Position numbers and translations under genes: made by a program. Below, piece after piece: positions 62,844 through 64,000 of a DNA stretch of 64,000 nt. Position 1 is the first letter of the stretch. Each line of letters starts with the position of its first letter. Source of the DNA: Otariodibacter oris (GTDB lineage: Bacteria; Pseudomonadota; Gammaproteobacteria; Enterobacterales; Pasteurellaceae); contig NZ_CP016604.1 in the NCBI RefSeq assembly GCF_009684715.1, positions 697,262 to 761,261 of the forward strand. The letters run 5' to 3'. A model generated the notes under the pieces. The model made no database searches. It saw only the letters and a program-made list of their open reading frames with translations, and had not been told where the DNA came from.

Positions 62844-64000
62844 ATGATCAAAAAGTCCTTGGGGTTACTCTTTATCACAACAGTGATACAAAATGCGATC
62901 GCTGAAGAAGTAACGCAACAAACAACGCCCCCTAAAGTTTTTTCAGAAAATGAAGTGTTGCAATTAAAGACAGAATGGTTAGCCGAGCAACAGGTTGCTA
63001 GTCAAGATCGTCTGAAACAAAGAGCAAATTTCTTACAGTTAGAATCGCTATTGCAAGCAGCTCAATCGCAAGATAAGCTTTCCTCTTATACTTTATCCCT
63101 TGCAAGAGGGTTGGTACCAAAAGGTTATCCGTTACAAGAAGATATGGATTGGCTATTCCTTAAAGCTGAACTAGCAATGGCGGATACGGAAAAAAGTGTC
63201 TCGATCATCAAAAATTTTACCAGCAAATATCCGGCAATCGCTGAACGAAATCAGTTAGATCAGATTCCATTTTCTCTCTATTTTGATCGTCAGCAATTTG
63301 AGGATCTTGTTGCCTATGCAGAAACTTACCCTGCAAGAACCGTAGAAAACCAGTGTCGAGTTTTTGGCGCACAATATCAATTATTAGCGGAAAAAATCCA
63401 ACCCAACCCAGAGGCTGAACAAGCGGGAAATCGTGAGTCAATTTCAACAGACAGTATGACTAAGCTATTGCAGGATTTTGAGGCCTTTTGGTTGTTAGAT
63501 ATGCAAAGTGATTTCTGGAAAAATGCCAATAGTAGTGAGAAAAATTATTGGCGAAATCACGCATCATTACCCGATTCTTGCGGTGGGCTTGAAAGTTATT
63601 GGAAAGATAGTGGTTTAAAAACAGCTGAAAAAGTTAAAACTAAAGCGCTAGAATTATTTGCATTAAATTCATCCGTTGGATTAAAAGGATTGATTTCCAA
63701 CACTCAAGACAAAGAATTAGCAGAATGGCTAGAAATGGTGGATAATCTAAAATCCTCGCCAAAAAATTTGCAAACTTTTGTGCAGAACGCACCGCTTGAT
63801 GAGTGGAATAAAAGGTTAGTGGTGGAGAGTTTTTCTTCATTTATTCGCACATTCCCAGAACAGACTGAAAAATCCAGTTTTGCGGATTATCAGCAATGGG
63901 CGGAAAAATGGCAACTGACACAAGATGAAATTAACGATTGGAAAGTCGCTATGCTCAATCGTTTATTTGATAATAACGATCCAACTTTTCAACAGTGGCG
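62844..64000 (+). CDS. slt: Soluble lytic murein transglycosylase Slt, N-terminal part
   Basis: The first 385 residues of a periplasmic protein run off the window end without a stop. The signal peptide ends near NAIAEE. The helical superhelix of Slt70 is seen in ALKLxxxYP-type segments: IIKNFTSKYPAIAERNQLD, VENQCRVFGAQYQLL and LPDSCGGLESYWKDSG. The catalytic SLT domain should lie beyond the window. ATG 62844 follows AGGAGAG by 5 bases. Slt cleaves glycan strands to 1,6-anhydro products. Confidence 0.82.
   Translation, partial: MIKKSLGLLFITTVIQNAIAEEVTQQTTPPKVFSENEVLQLKTEWLAEQQVASQDRLKQRANFLQLESLLQAAQSQDKLSSYTLSLARGLVPKGYPLQEDMDWLFLKAELAMADTEKSVSIIKNFTSKYPAIAERNQLDQIPFSLYFDRQQFEDLVAYAETYPARTVENQCRVFGAQYQLLAEKIQPNPEAEQAGNRESISTDSMTKLLQDFEAFWLLDMQSDFWKNANSSEKNYWRNHASLPDSCGGLESYWKDSGLKTAEKVKTKALELFALNSSVGLKGLISNTQDKELAEWLEMVDNLKSSPKNLQTFVQNAPLDEWNKRLVVESFSSFIRTFPEQTEKSSFADYQQWAEKWQLTQDEINDWKVAMLNRLFDNNDPTFQQW

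Overview
The window is chromosomal DNA of a member of the Pasteurellaceae. It carries many copies of the 9-mer ACAAGCGGT (or its complement), often followed by C and sometimes by an AAATTTGCAAA-like tail. This is the DNA uptake signal of the Actinobacillus pleuropneumoniae / Mannheimia / Glaesserella branch, not the Haemophilus influenzae branch. The A/T-rich composition and the Haemophilus-like protein set agree. I cannot name the species.

Layout. 1-4.0 kb: the end of nrdR, then a CydDC-like ABC exporter pair. 4.0-10.8 kb: greA, dacB (PBP4), an NlpE-like lipoprotein, a DUF721/DciA-like protein, then secM-secA-mutT; secM ends in a recognisable arrest peptide. 10.8-16.7 kb: yacG-coaE, then an operon of a FadI-like thiolase and a FadJ-like multifunctional protein that both lack key catalytic residues, plus a DUF945 protein. 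16.7-19.8 kb: selD-ubiH and ratA-ratB. 19.8-22.8 kb: three 139-bp A/T-rich tandem repeats and two tandem D-lactate-dehydrogenase-like genes. 22.9-29.1 kb: housekeeping genes (kdkA, folE, truA, raiA, lpxL, rdgB, ybjQ, ycgN, ydfG). 29.1-31.9 kb: a small orphan immunity island (an 84-residue protein, a CdiI-like/Imm49 fusion and an Imm49 paralogue) bracketed by a 42-bp imperfect direct repeat. 32-39 kb: a small lipoprotein, a purine permease with a PurR-like box, two tandem BCCT transporters and tgt.

39-47 kb is one long leftward operon for inorganic iron uptake of the FetMP / Campylobacter P19 type: FTR1 permease, P19 protein, DUF2318 membrane redox protein, two FtsX-like permeases, a MacB-like ATPase, a TlpA-like thioredoxin and a cytochrome c. 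A good Fur-box candidate precedes it. 47.3 kb holds a tRNA with anticodon CAT. 47.5-51 kb is modABC with divergent modE and a near-perfect ModE operator. 51-55.4 kb is yadGH, dnaX (with an A10 slippery run that would yield a gamma-like product) and apt. 55.6-57.8 kb is a Slam outer-membrane translocator with its probable surface lipoprotein substrate, separated by a terminator-like hairpin. 57.9-64 kb is an HcaT-like transporter, proC, rdgC, cca, hpt and the start of slt.

The most interesting points are the catalytically degraded FadI/FadJ pair, the flanked immunity island with its fused gene, the Slam/lipoprotein pair with an unknown ligand, the divergent SecM arrest peptide, and the A/T-rich 139-bp tandem repeats. 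All family assignments come from reading the sequence and from remembered family motifs; no database search was run.
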